From: Pelobacter sp. UBA5610
GTDB taxonomy: Bacteria > Desulfobacterota > Desulfuromonadia > Desulfuromonadales > Syntrophotaleaceae
Assembly: GCA_002424645.1 (NCBI GenBank)
Contig: DIKU01000045.1
Coordinates: forward strand, 41,101 to 100,943
Direction: 5' to 3'
Length of the DNA stretch: 59,843 nt
The notes below the pieces were generated by a model. That model made no database searches and was not told the origin of the DNA. It saw only the letters and a list, made by a program, of their open reading frames with translations. The position numbers and the translations under genes are program-made. Shown here piece by piece: positions 42,687 to 51,636 of the stretch (the stretch's first letter is position 1; each line of letters begins with the position of its first letter).

Positions 42687-44417
42687 TTAAAAATTCCAGA
42701 ATTCATCGATCTCTTTATCGGTAAAGTCCCAGACGACATTATGCGGCGGAACCGGTTCGTAATTGAAGAACTCCGGCAATCTGTCGTCGGCAGGACCGAA
42801 GCCGGCAGCCGTGTTGAAATCGTGCTCCACCTTGAGGATGGTTTTGCCAAGCTCGGTCACGTCGTCGGCAGTAAGGTTTAATCCGTATGTGGCATTCAGC
42901 AGGTCAATCAGGGCGGTAAACGATTCGGGGATATCCAGTGCCGGGAAGGCGATGAATACGCACATGCCGGTGCTGTCAACGGCAGCCGTGGCGATTTGCA
43001 GGTTCCGTGATAATTCAACCTGTCCGTCTTTGGCTAACGGGTCGATGTATCCGCCCACCTTGAGGATGTTGGTTGCAATGGTGTAGCCTGCTGTATGATC
43101 GGCACCCATAGTCGATGTCGCGTAGGTAATGCCGATTCCTTTAACCGAGCGAGGATCGTAGGCGGGAATCCCCTGGTTTTTGACCACCGGTACGCGAACC
43201 AAGCCATAAGCTCTGCCGACAAAACCGGTCCCGTTGCCGAGAATTCGTCCCAGCGGGGTGCCCTTGCCGATTTCATCGCGCAGAACGCGTTGGCATTCCT
43301 TGCCGTCGCCCCACGGGATGACCCCTGCTTCCATGGCGGTGGCAAGCAGTACGGCCCCCTCGATAGAGTCGATACCGATGTCATCCATCAGGTGGTCACA
43401 CCGGGCGATATCATCCAGATCTTCGATCATGGCGTTGGCGCCAAGCCCCCAGATGGTTTCGTATTCAAAGCCTGAGGTTATGTAGGCGCCTGATTCGTCG
43501 ACATAGACCTGGGAGCATTGAATGATGCAGCCGGCATGGCAACCATGTTTATGTTTCCCACCGCGGGAAACGATCGTTTCATGCATGGTTTCGCCACTGA
43601 TTTTTTCGTGGTGATCGCATTGCCCGTAACGGAAGTTTTTGGTGGGGAGTCCGCCAGCTTCATTGAGGATGTTGATGAGGATGTTGGTTCCATAGATAGG
43701 CAAGCCTTCTCCGCTAACAGGATGATCTAGCAGTGCCTTGGCAAAGACTTTAGCAGCGGCACGGAATTTATCCGGATCTGCAATGGGTACTTTTCCGGCT
43801 CCGGTGTCGTCGATGGTGATGCATTTGATTTTTTTGGAGCCCATGACGGCGCCGAGTCCACCACGCCCATGGCTTCGAATTTTCTGATCTGGATCTTTGA
43901 CGGAGATGTTAGCCGCCGCCATGCGCAATTCCCCTGGGACGCCAATGGACAACACACCGATTTTGGGCCCAAACGCGTCTATCATTGCATCAATGACGGC
44001 AAAATTCTGTTTCCCGACAAGGTCGTCAGCCGGTTCAAATGAGACGCCATCCAATGTGATGTGAAGTCTGTACCATTTGTCTTCGGCTGGAATCCCCTCA
44101 ATGATTATGGCCTTTATATCCATGCGCGCCAGCTGTTGTGCCGCTGTGCCCCCGGCATTGCTTTCCTTTATGGTCCCAGTCAGGGGGCTTTTGGCACCTG
44201 CGGAAAGGCGGCCTGATTGAGCTGCGGGGGTCCCGGTAAGTAGCCCCGGGGCAAATACCAGTTTGTTGTTCGGGCCCAGGGGGTGGCATCGGGGTGGTAC
44301 TTCAGCCGCTACAATGGTGGAGGTTAATCCGCGGCCACCAAGACCTGCCCACTGTTCCGGAGCGGTTTCAATTTTGGATGTTAATTCCGACATGTTGATG
44401 CGAAGGATCTTGTTCAT
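42687..44417 (-). CDS. aor: Aldehyde:ferredoxin oxidoreductase (tungsten type)
   Basis: A 576-residue enzyme that oxidises aldehydes to acids with ferredoxin, using a tungsten bis-pterin and a [4Fe-4S] cluster. GLGGRGLTSTIVA at the N-terminus, RSHGRGGLGAVMGSKKIKCI (pterin contacts), Cys293, Cys297 and Cys301 in KHGCHAGCIIQCSQ, and a later cysteine in DSTGMCVF match the AOR family. It lies between two alcohol dehydrogenase copies and is followed by MoaD and MoeB-like genes. Together with the ADHs it would take ethanol to acetate with ferredoxin reduction. Confidence 0.92.
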   Translation of the reverse strand: MNKILRINMSELTSKIETAPEQWAGLGGRGLTSTIVAAEVPPRCHPLGPNNKLVFAPGLLTGTPAAQSGRLSAGAKSPLTGTIKESNAGGTAAQQLARMDIKAIIIEGIPAEDKWYRLHITLDGVSFEPADDLVGKQNFAVIDAMIDAFGPKIGVLSIGVPGELRMAAANISVKDPDQKIRSHGRGGLGAVMGSKKIKCITIDDTGAGKVPIADPDKFRAAAKVFAKALLDHPVSGEGLPIYGTNILINILNEAGGLPTKNFRYGQCDHHEKISGETMHETIVSRGGKHKHGCHAGCIIQCSQVYVDESGAYITSGFEYETIWGLGANAMIEDLDDIARCDHLMDDIGIDSIEGAVLLATAMEAGVIPWGDGKECQRVLRDEIGKGTPLGRILGNGTGFVGRAYGLVRVPVVKNQGIPAYDPRSVKGIGITYATSTMGADHTAGYTIATNILKVGGYIDPLAKDGQVELSRNLQIATAAVDSTGMCVFIAFPALDIPESFTALIDLLNATYGLNLTADDVTELGKTILKVEHDFNTAAGFGPADDRLPEFFNYEPVPPHNVVWDFTDKEIDEFWNF

Positions 44418-44521
44418 GATGGTTTTCCTTCCAGTTTGTTGGTTTGGTGCACAAGGTTGAATTGCATCCTCTCAAACACAAACCCCTCTAACCGGACATT
44501 CTATTGGTTGAATGTCTGATG

Positions 44522-44535
44522 GCAGAAAAACTCCC
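44522..44535 (-). promoter_or_regulatory. Weak sigma-54 promoter candidate upstream of aor
   Basis: Read on the minus strand, TTGGGAGTTTTTCTGCCA has GG and GC ten bases apart, as in -24/-12 promoters, but differs from the consensus at several places. It would start transcription about 95 bases before the aor ATG. An NtrC-type activator is encoded at 51637. Confidence 0.2.
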
Positions 44536-44570
44536 AAGCCCTCCGTGGTATCGATATGAAAGATAGCAAC

Positions 44571-44594
44571 CGTTATATTATAGCCCAAAGAACG
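44571..44594 (-). promoter_or_regulatory. Degenerate ModE-like site upstream of aor
   Basis: CGTTATATT is a perfect half-site. Six bases later, CAAAGAACG matches the opposite half at about six of nine positions. It stands about 155 bases before aor. The 300-base gap 44418-44717 also holds the sigma-54 candidate and the adh2 terminator. Confidence 0.3.
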
Positions 44595-44604
44595 CTTGTC
44601 GCAC

Positions 44605-44640
44605 AAAAAAAGGAGCAAAAGAGAGATTCTCTGTTGCTCC
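44605..44640 (-). terminator. Terminator downstream of alcohol dehydrogenase 2
   Basis: Read on the minus strand, GGAGCAA pairs with TTGCTCC with an inner AGAGA/TCTCT stem, followed by seven T. This is a textbook intrinsic terminator and separates adh2 from aor. Confidence 0.75.
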
Positions 44641-44676
44641 TGAAAACCGTTGTTGGCAGTTCACGTTTAGCAAGAT

Positions 44677-44699
44677 CGCGCCCGCCCGGGGCGGGCGCG
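44677..44699 (-). repeat. GC-rich perfect palindrome after alcohol dehydrogenase 2
   Basis: CGCGCCCGCCC (44677-44687) and GGGCGGGCGCG (44689-44699) are perfect complements. It occupies the same place behind adh2 as the palindrome 39396-39433 does behind adh1, with an unrelated sequence. Confidence 0.6.
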
Positions 44700-44717
44700 A
44701 AAAGGGTTGAGCTTGAA

Positions 44718-45890
44718 TTACATGGCAGCCTTGAAGATGCCGATGACCTGGTCCAGCGTAGCGGTACGCGGGTTGGTCAGCTGGCAAGCGTCTTTCTTGG
44801 CGTTTTCGGCCATGACTTTGAAGTCTTCTTCTTTAACATTCAGGTCGGCCAGGCCGGCCGGGATGCCGATGGAAGCGGACAGTTCGCGGATAGCTTCGAT
44901 ACCGGCAGCGGCAGCTTCGGTAACGCTCAAGCCCTCGGTGGGCACGCCCATGAACCTGGCGATGTCAGCGAAACGATCCGGGCAGGCGATCATGTTGAAG
45001 TCGCAAACGGCCGGCAGCAGGATGGCGTTGCAAACACCGTGGGGCAGGTTGTAGAAGCCGCCCAGCTGGTGAGCCATGGAGTGAACATAACCCAAGGAGG
45101 CGTTGTTGAAGGCCATACCGGCCAGGTACTGAGCGTAGCACATGGCATCGCGAGCGGCGATGTTGGAGCCCAGAGCAACGGCAGGACGCAGCCAGTCAGC
45201 GATCAGGCGAATGGCTTTTTCGGCGCAAGCGTCGGTGATCGGGGTGGCGATGGTGGAAACATAAGCTTCAACAGCGTGGGTCAGAGCGTCCATGCCGGTA
45301 GCGGCGGTCAGTGCGGGGGGCTTGCCCAGCATCAGGATAGGATCGTCAATGGCTACGATCGGAGTAACGCGCCAGTCAACGATAGCCATCTTAACATGGG
45401 TATCGGTGTTGGTGATGATGCAGAAACGGGTCATTTCGGACGCGGTACCTGCGGTGGTGTTGATGGCGATGAGGGGAGTCAAAGGCACGGAGCTCTTGTT
45501 GACGCCTTCGTAGTCGCGGATGTTGCCGCCACCGGCACATACCAGGCCTATGCCTTTGGCACAGTCATGGGAGGAGCCGCCGCCCAGAGAAACGATAAAG
45601 TCGCAACCGTTGTCCACGAACACTTTTTGTCCGGCGGCAACGTTTTGGTCAGTCGGGTTGGGTTCAGCGCCGGGGAAGATAACTACTTCAACGCCAGCAC
45701 CTTTGAGGTAGCCAGCGATGGTGTCGGCAACGCCCATCTTGTGGAGGCCTGCGTCGGTCACGATCATTGCTTTTTTAGCGCCCAGTTCCTTAGCCTTGGG
45801 GCCGACTTCTTTGGCACAACCGGGGCCCATGAGGGTAACGCTGGGGATGAAGAAACCGTAAGTAGCATCTGCGAGATTAACAACGGGCAT
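44718..45890 (-). CDS. Iron-containing alcohol dehydrogenase 2
   Basis: A 390-residue protein, the same length as the one at 39447 and by eye roughly 85-90 percent identical. All catalytic motifs are shared (GGGSSHDCAKGIGL, GMDALTHAVEAYVS, VHSMAHQLGGFYNLPHGVCN). Differences cluster in the first third and near the C-terminus. It has its own terminator and probably its own promoter in the 1.2 kb upstream gap. The two copies lie in direct orientation about 4.1 kb apart, flanking aor. Confidence 0.93.
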   Translation of the reverse strand: MPVVNLADATYGFFIPSVTLMGPGCAKEVGPKAKELGAKKAMIVTDAGLHKMGVADTIAGYLKGAGVEVVIFPGAEPNPTDQNVAAGQKVFVDNGCDFIVSLGGGSSHDCAKGIGLVCAGGGNIRDYEGVNKSSVPLTPLIAINTTAGTASEMTRFCIITNTDTHVKMAIVDWRVTPIVAIDDPILMLGKPPALTAATGMDALTHAVEAYVSTIATPITDACAEKAIRLIADWLRPAVALGSNIAARDAMCYAQYLAGMAFNNASLGYVHSMAHQLGGFYNLPHGVCNAILLPAVCDFNMIACPDRFADIARFMGVPTEGLSVTEAAAAGIEAIRELSASIGIPAGLADLNVKEEDFKVMAENAKKDACQLTNPRTATLDQVIGIFKAAM

Positions 45891-47104
45891 AATGAATCCT
45901 CCTCATAAGATGAGTTTTTCGTGAACACCAAACGGCGCTCACATACAAATAAAAAGATCTGCTTGAAACTCTTCCTTACATAACATGCCGACTAACTTGT
46001 TTTTTGCTCAAAACACAATACCGTCTCGACGGCTCACCTCCTACCACTTGGAATGTATGGGGTATGGAACTTTAATATAGCAGGTGTTTACATTTTTGCA
46101 AAACATCGTTTTTAATTTCAATGGTGCAGGCAATGTGGTTTAGCAATTAGAATGCCAGTAGTGTTTACGGGATGTTGCACAAAAACAAAACGCTGTGCCT
46201 TTTTAACGTGCTGAATGTCTTGGGTACCTGTATATAGCGGTTCCTGGGACAAAAGAATATTTTGGCAAAAACAAAACAAGGTTCGTATTTTTGCGCTGAC
46301 TCTATCTGGCGGTGTATTGGTGTATGTGGTTGAAGGCTTTGCCTGGTGTTCCATAACGGACTACAGTAGTCAATCAAGGCACTCAATGTGCCAATGTAGC
46401 ACAGCTTGTTGGGGTGTGCAGGTGTTTGATTGCACGACCGTGCCGATATGCCCCCTGCTATTCCAGGGATAAAGTTGCTTTATAGTTGAAAAATTATTGG
46501 CATTATTCTAACTTGAGCTTTCATGTCCGATTCTGGGACTCTGTTCAAGTTTGAGTCGTCCGAACCTGTCCATGGTTATGATGAAACCTGTTCTTATGCT
46601 TTAGTTTCAAAGAGCAAAGGCGGCGAGTGCCGTTATGTAAAAAAGGTGTCAACCTGTATCGTATACAATGGTCGTCTGGCGGTTCTGCCATCGCGGCAGC
46701 CATTAAGGATGTATGCCTTTCGCATTCCGGGACAAAAGATTTTATATAAAGAGTTCTCTTTTGCCTTTTAGGGGAACGGTGTGCTTCCTTTGATCTCGGT
46801 ACTGCCCGTCTCGGTCGTTCCCGTCGAAAGGTGGAGAATTTTTTGACATTGAGAGTCAGTGTACCAGAGTTTTTTGTACTTGCAGGGCCTTGTGAAAAAA
46901 ATTACTTTCAATACGATGTTATATAGCGCTCTGTCCATTTGCCCCATGTTGCACATAGAATGAAGGTTTCATGTTTTTGGAGTTGCTGACTGGGCCTCGG
47001 CAGGCTGTCCGGTACTGAAATGGCTCCATCTCATGCATCAGATCCTGTTTGATTCAATTCGGAAGTGCCCGGGAAATACCTAGCCTGAAGGAGGCCAATA
47101 CACT
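45891..47104 (+). other. Long gene-poor regulatory gap between adh2 and moeA
   Basis: About 1.2 kb, AT-rich, divergent promoters expected at each end. ModE-like half-sites occur at 46231-46239 and 46920-46928, and CGTTATGTA at 46631-46639. CAAAAACAAAAC occurs twice (near 46175 and 46267). An 82-codon frame at 46523 lacks a ribosome site and a recognisable domain. I see no tRNA, rRNA or insertion sequence. Confidence 0.45.
46905..46928 (+). promoter_or_regulatory. Degenerate ModE-like site upstream of moeA
   Basis: CTTTCAATA, six bases, TATATAGCG. The right half is perfect and the left half matches at about six of nine positions. It lies about 180 bases before the moeA start. Considered with the stronger sites at 4508 and 14809 it may be functional. 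Confidence 0.3.
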
Positions 47105-48322
47105 ATGCCGAGCTTTTTGGAAGCCAGAAATCAGATTCTTGCCAATGTTCCTTTACTTGGTCAGGAACGCGTTCTGATAACCGATGCCGTAGGACGTATT
47201 CTGGCCGAGGATATAACCGCATCCTGGGACATGCCTCGCTGGACGAACTCCGCGATGGATGGCTACGCCGTGCGCAGCCAGGACTGTCAGCAGCCCACGC
47301 GTCTTGAAGTCATCGATTTCATTGCTGCTGGCGGTGTGTCAGATAAAACGGTCATTCCGGGTGTTGCCATAAAAATTATGACCGGTGCTCCCCTTCCGGA
47401 AGGTGCCGATGCTGTTATCCCCGTCGAAGAAACAACCGCAGATGGAACGTTTGTGCAGACGCAAAAGATGGTCAAGCCCGGCGCCCATATCCGAAACAGG
47501 GGAGAGGATGTTGTGGAGGGTGAATGTATAGTGCCCCGAGGGACACTTCTTCGTCCTGCTGAAATAGGCATGCTGGCGTCTTACGGGAAAGCCTTTTTAC
47601 CGGTCTATCGCAAGCCGCGCGTCGCCATATTGTCCACCGGTGACGAGTTGGTGGAATTGGGCGAGCCGTTGTCTGAAAACCGCATCATAAATAGTAATTC
47701 CCTGGCGTTGGTGGCTGCTTTAAAAGAAATCGGTGCTGAGCCTGTTGTTCTCGGAATCGCCCTGGACAATCGTGCCAGTCACATTGAAAAAATAAGCGAG
47801 GGGCTGAAAGCCGATGTTTTAATAACCTCTGCCGGGGTCTCCACCGGCGACCGGGATTTCGTGCGTGCGGTACTGGAGGATCTTGGGGCCAAGCCGGTAT
47901 TCTGGAAAGTCGATATCAAACCCGGGCGCCCCACCACTTTTGCTATGAAGGACGGCAAACCGATATTTTCGCTGCCGGGCAATCCGGTTTCGACCATGGT
48001 GACGTTTGAGGAACTGGTTAAACCCGGGCTGTTGAAAATGATGGGGCATACCCGCGTCATTAAGCAGGAAGTGGAGGCTGTTCTGGAGTCCGATCTGACG
48101 AAAAAACGCCTTGGAGTGCTTAATTTTCAACGGGTAAATATTACCATCCGCGACGGTCAGTACTTTGCCAGTTGCTCCGGAGATCAGAATACCGGTATTC
48201 TCAAAACCATGGTTCGGGCCGATGCCCTTGCTCTGTTGCCGGAGGATAAGGATGTTTTTATGGCAGGGGAAAAGGTCAAAATCCATATACTTGGCCCGCA
48301 CGTCACTATGCAAGAAGGCTGA
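47105..48322 (+). CDS. moeA: Molybdopterin molybdenumtransferase
   Basis: A 405-residue full-length MoeA that inserts molybdate or tungstate into adenylylated molybdopterin. WDMPRWTNSAMDGYAVRSQD, IKIMTGAPLPEGADAVIPVE, AILSTGDELVELGEPLSENR, TSAGVSTGDRDFVRAVLED and SLPGNPVSTMVTFEELVKP are the conserved blocks. AAGGAGG stands before the ATG. Its position beside aor suggests a tungsten-handling role, in contrast to the MoeA-like protein at 7318 beside Mop. Confidence 0.93.
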   Translation: MPSFLEARNQILANVPLLGQERVLITDAVGRILAEDITASWDMPRWTNSAMDGYAVRSQDCQQPTRLEVIDFIAAGGVSDKTVIPGVAIKIMTGAPLPEGADAVIPVEETTADGTFVQTQKMVKPGAHIRNRGEDVVEGECIVPRGTLLRPAEIGMLASYGKAFLPVYRKPRVAILSTGDELVELGEPLSENRIINSNSLALVAALKEIGAEPVVLGIALDNRASHIEKISEGLKADVLITSAGVSTGDRDFVRAVLEDLGAKPVFWKVDIKPGRPTTFAMKDGKPIFSLPGNPVSTMVTFEELVKPGLLKMMGHTRVIKQEVEAVLESDLTKKRLGVLNFQRVNITIRDGQYFASCSGDQNTGILKTMVRADALALLPEDKDVFMAGEKVKIHILGPHVTMQEG

Positions 48323-48724
48323 TCAGCCGTTGTATTTGCGAAAACCAGTTTGCTCGCAATGCCGTTAGGGAGGACTTTCGCTGCCATTTCGGGCAGCAGA
48401 GAAAAGGTTTGAAGGAAAGTTTCTTTTGACTCCAACTGCCGAATTATTATACTGTAAACGTTATATTTTTGAGCTGGGTGACAATGTTCAGCTGCGCAAA
48501 AATCACTGCCGTACAAAAAAGTCCGCGGCATGGGCGTTTCCAGTATCTTGGCAATGCCATGGCGTATGACTCTCTGTGAGGTTATCCTGTCTCTCATTCC
48601 GAACCGTTTTTCACTGCCTTGGCAGTTTTCAGAAGCACCACGGAATAGATCGATACGACCAGCCACATAGAGGATCGGGGCGCCGATCGGATAAGTGATG
48701 ACCCCTTTATCTAAGGGAGATCCC
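48323..48724 (+). other. Intergenic region upstream of alcohol dehydrogenase 3
   Basis: About 400 bases. It holds a ModE-like half-site CGTTATATT at 48459-48467 without a partner, the sigma-54 candidate at 48550-48563 and a short CTGCC/GGCAG dyad near 48618. No gene is recognisable. Confidence 0.45.
48550..48563 (+). promoter_or_regulatory. Sigma-54 promoter candidate upstream of alcohol dehydrogenase 3
   Basis: TTGGCAATGCCATGGC has GG and GC exactly ten bases apart. TTGGCA matches the -24 element, while the -12 element reads TGGC where TTGC is expected. It lies about 160 bases before the GTG start and close to a sigma-54-activator gene. Confidence 0.3.
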
Positions 48725-49876
48725 GTGAGTATTCGGAAATTCGTCACACCGGAAATTATTTTCGGACAGGGGGCTCTTAGCCAGATAGGTGAAAGTGCTG
48801 CCCGCAGTGGTGCGTCCAAAGTCTTTGTCGTTACAGACCAGGGACTTATCGATGCTGGATGGGTGGATAAGTCCCTTTATTATTTACGTAATGCAGGCCT
48901 GGAATACGAAATTTTTTCCGCTATTTCTTCCAATCCGAAAGATTTTGAGGTTGCCGAAGGGGTAGCGCACTACCTTCGCTCCGGATGTGACGCCCTGGTG
49001 GCGGTGGGAGGCGGCAGTCCGGCCGATACCGCCAAGGCCATTGCTACCTTGGCGACCAACGGTGGAGAGTTGCAGGATTATGAGGGGGTGAATAAAATTC
49101 GCCATCCTCTGCCGCCCATGGTGATTGTTCCGAGTACCGCCGGTACCGGATCCGAGGTCAGCCAATTCGCCATTATCGTAGATCACCAGCGGCGTCTGAA
49201 AATGTCCATCATCTCCAAGTCGCTGATTCCCGATATTGCCATTATCGATCCTGAATTGCTCAACACCAAATCCGCACGGCTCACCGCCGCTACCGGCATG
49301 GATGCGTTGTCCCATGCTATCGAGGCGTATGTTTCTCTGGCTGCGACGCCGCTTACCGACATTCATGCTCTCAATGCCATTCGCCTGATATTCGGCAATT
49401 TGAGGCAGTCGGTGTTTGACCGGCAGGACGCCGTCGCCAATAACAATATGGCCATGGCGAGCTTGAACGCCGGCATCGCTTTTTCCAACGCCATTCTGGG
49501 GGCCGGCCATGCCATGACCCACCAGATCGATGGTTTGTTGGATACCCACCATGGCGAAACCAATGCCACCTTGTTACCCCATGTCATGCAATTCAATCTC
49601 CCCGCATGTCGGGAAAAATTCACAGCCATAGCCCGCCAGATCGAAGACTGCTCCTGTGCACCCAAGCGGAGCGACGACTTGGCGGAGCAGGCTATTGAGG
49701 CGGTCAGCGCGCTCACCAGGGATATCGGTCTGAATAAAAGCCTGTCCGAGGTTGGCTTGAAGAGGGAAAGCATCAAGACCTTGAGCCAGAACGCACTCAA
49801 TGATGCCTGCCTGGTGACCAACCCCCGTAATGCGACCATGGAAGATATCGAAAGGTTGTTTCTCAAAGCGTTTTAG
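48725..49876 (+). CDS. Iron-containing alcohol dehydrogenase 3
   Basis: A 383-residue group III alcohol dehydrogenase, clearly different from copies 1 and 2. GGGSPADTAKAIATLA is the NAD site. Iron ligands are in GMDALSHAIEAYVS and GHAMTHQIDGLLDTHHGETN. The N-terminus (SIRKFVTPEIIFGQGALSQI) is of the 1,3-propanediol or butanol dehydrogenase style. GTG 48725 is preferred to ATG 48695 because AAGGGAGA precedes it. Substrate not predictable. A kinase gene follows 69 bases later. Confidence 0.88.
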   Translation: MSIRKFVTPEIIFGQGALSQIGESAARSGASKVFVVTDQGLIDAGWVDKSLYYLRNAGLEYEIFSAISSNPKDFEVAEGVAHYLRSGCDALVAVGGGSPADTAKAIATLATNGGELQDYEGVNKIRHPLPPMVIVPSTAGTGSEVSQFAIIVDHQRRLKMSIISKSLIPDIAIIDPELLNTKSARLTAATGMDALSHAIEAYVSLAATPLTDIHALNAIRLIFGNLRQSVFDRQDAVANNNMAMASLNAGIAFSNAILGAGHAMTHQIDGLLDTHHGETNATLLPHVMQFNLPACREKFTAIARQIEDCSCAPKRSDDLAEQAIEAVSALTRDIGLNKSLSEVGLKRESIKTLSQNALNDACLVTNPRNATMEDIERLFLKAF

Positions 49877-49945
49877 CGAAGGATCTGTTCATGATCCCCC
49901 GCATCTCTTGCCGTGTGTAAATTCACCCTATTAATGGCCTGAAAC

Positions 49946-51616
49946 ATGTTAGACAAAAAATCGCTGATTGAGAATCTCACGGGGGTTAATTCCTCGAAGC
50001 TGAATTATTACGTCGAGCTGAAAAAGCGTAATGCGGAAATTCTCAAGCAGAACAGTCGGCTTGAGATCCTCCATCAGCTTTCCAGGGACATCAATCTGGA
50101 AATGTCGACCGAAGACATGATCGAGCGGGCCTACCGACAATTGCATCATGCATTGCCCTGCGATTTCCTGGCCCTGGCGATGTTTCGTGATGATACCCTG
50201 AGCATGCGAGCGGTCATGCCGCTGAAACCGACACGGCTGCCGAGTATTTCTCCCGAGTCATTTGTTTGGGATGCGGTCGAGTCGGGGCAGGCCTGCGTGC
50301 TTGAACCGGTGTCGGCCACGGATCCATTTTTCCAGGCCTACCCGGACCTGGCCAAGGATCTGCAGTGCATGGCCATAGCACCACTGTACAAGCGGGCCGC
50401 GGTACATGGCTTGCTGCTGGTTGGCAGCACCCAGAAACATGCTTATGCCAGGGAAGAGCTCGGTTTCCTGCAACACCTGGCGGACCATTTAACCATCAGT
50501 ATTCAGAACGCCCGTCTCTACAAGGAAGTGTCCAGAGCCCAGCAAGGCTGGGAGGCTACCTTTAAAGCCGTTACCGACCCCATTTTACTGCTCGACCTGG
50601 ATTACAATATCCTCTTGGATAATGGTCGTCAGATGCCGGAAATGTCTTCGGAACATTGCAATTATCAGGGCATGAAATGCTATACGCGCCTTTACGGTCG
50701 CGATGTGCCTTGCGAAGAATGTCCTATGGCCACTCTGCTGAAAGATCCCAAGCCGGTATTCAAGCGTCTTGAGACCGATACCGGTCTGGTTCTGGATCTT
50801 TTCTACTATCCGGTGCTGGACGAAAATCGCCGATTGACCGCCATTACCCATATCATCAAGGATGTCACTCAGAAAACCAACATGGAAGCCAAGCTGATTC
50901 ATTCGGCGCGGCTTGCCGCGATTGGAGAGATGGCGGCCGGAGTGGCTCATGAGCTCAATAGCCCTATGACCGTCATTATCGGAACGGCGCAACTCATCCA
51001 CCGGGAATTTGAAGACCAGAAGGAGATCCGCGAACCGCTGGAAGATATTGTCAATTGCGGTCTGCGCTGCAAACGTATCATTCAGAATCTGCTGACCTTC
51101 TCCCGTCAGGATCATCTGCCGATGGCTGAGACCGACCTCAATGAAGAGATTGGAAGGGTTCTGCACCTGATTTATTACCAGATCGACAGGAATCAAATCA
51201 CGGTTCGCAAAAATCTGGACGCAAATCTGCCCTTGACCAAGGCCAATGGCCGGCAAATACAGCAGGTTTTGACCAATCTGCTCATCAATGCCAGGGATGC
51301 TGTCGCCGGGGTCGACCGTGAAAAAATTATCGAGGTAAACTCCCGTACGGAAGAGATTAACGATGGACAGTGGATCGTTATCTCTGTTAAAGACAACGGC
51401 ATAGGCATTCCTGCTAAAAATCTGCAGCGGGTTTTTACGCCGTTTTATACCAGCAAGGAAGAAACCAAAGGCACCGGCCTCGGACTCTCCGTAAGCCTTG
51501 GTATTGCCGAAGCGCACGGTGGTTCGCTGGAAGTAGAAAGCACCTACGGTGAAGGAAGCTGTTTCTCTCTGCGATTACCGGTCCGCAAAGGACCCGCATA
51601 CGATCTTAATAATTAA
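49946..51616 (+). CDS. Sensor histidine kinase with GAF and PAS domains
   Basis: A 556-residue soluble kinase with no transmembrane helices. A GAF domain (about 45-195) is followed by a PAS domain (205-310) with the cysteine set CYTRLYGRDVPCEECP, which may sense redox state or bind a cofactor. HisKA holds His335 in GEMAAGVAHELNSPM, and the ATPase domain has VLTNLLINARDA, KDNGIGIP and GTGLGLSVS. It pairs with the regulator gene 20 bases downstream and probably senses a cytoplasmic cue. Confidence 0.88.
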   Translation: MLDKKSLIENLTGVNSSKLNYYVELKKRNAEILKQNSRLEILHQLSRDINLEMSTEDMIERAYRQLHHALPCDFLALAMFRDDTLSMRAVMPLKPTRLPSISPESFVWDAVESGQACVLEPVSATDPFFQAYPDLAKDLQCMAIAPLYKRAAVHGLLLVGSTQKHAYAREELGFLQHLADHLTISIQNARLYKEVSRAQQGWEATFKAVTDPILLLDLDYNILLDNGRQMPEMSSEHCNYQGMKCYTRLYGRDVPCEECPMATLLKDPKPVFKRLETDTGLVLDLFYYPVLDENRRLTAITHIIKDVTQKTNMEAKLIHSARLAAIGEMAAGVAHELNSPMTVIIGTAQLIHREFEDQKEIREPLEDIVNCGLRCKRIIQNLLTFSRQDHLPMAETDLNEEIGRVLHLIYYQIDRNQITVRKNLDANLPLTKANGRQIQQVLTNLLINARDAVAGVDREKIIEVNSRTEEINDGQWIVISVKDNGIGIPAKNLQRVFTPFYTSKEETKGTGLGLSVSLGIAEAHGGSLEVESTYGEGSCFSLRLPVRKGPAYDLNN

Positions 51617-51636
51617 ACCCAAAAGGTGGTGTGATT

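Noticed and set aside
44556..45908. A 450-codon plus-strand frame opposite adh2 (and a 285-codon one opposite adh1 at 39768-40625)
   Set aside because: They mirror the same positions of two paralogous genes and are glycine/histidine rich without domain content, so they are antisense shadows.
46430..46450. GGCACGGTCGTGCA on the minus strand as a sigma-54 promoter for adh2
   Set aside because: The GG to GC distance is nine, not ten, and it lies more than 500 bases from the gene.
46523..46771. 82-codon plus-strand frame between adh2 and moeA
   Set aside because: No ribosome site and no family resemblance, so it is described as part of the intergenic region.
46990..47020. GG-N10-GC spacing upstream of moeA as a sigma-54 promoter
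   Set aside because: The spacing occurs by chance in a GC-rich run and the remaining positions do not fit TGGCAC-N5-TTGC.
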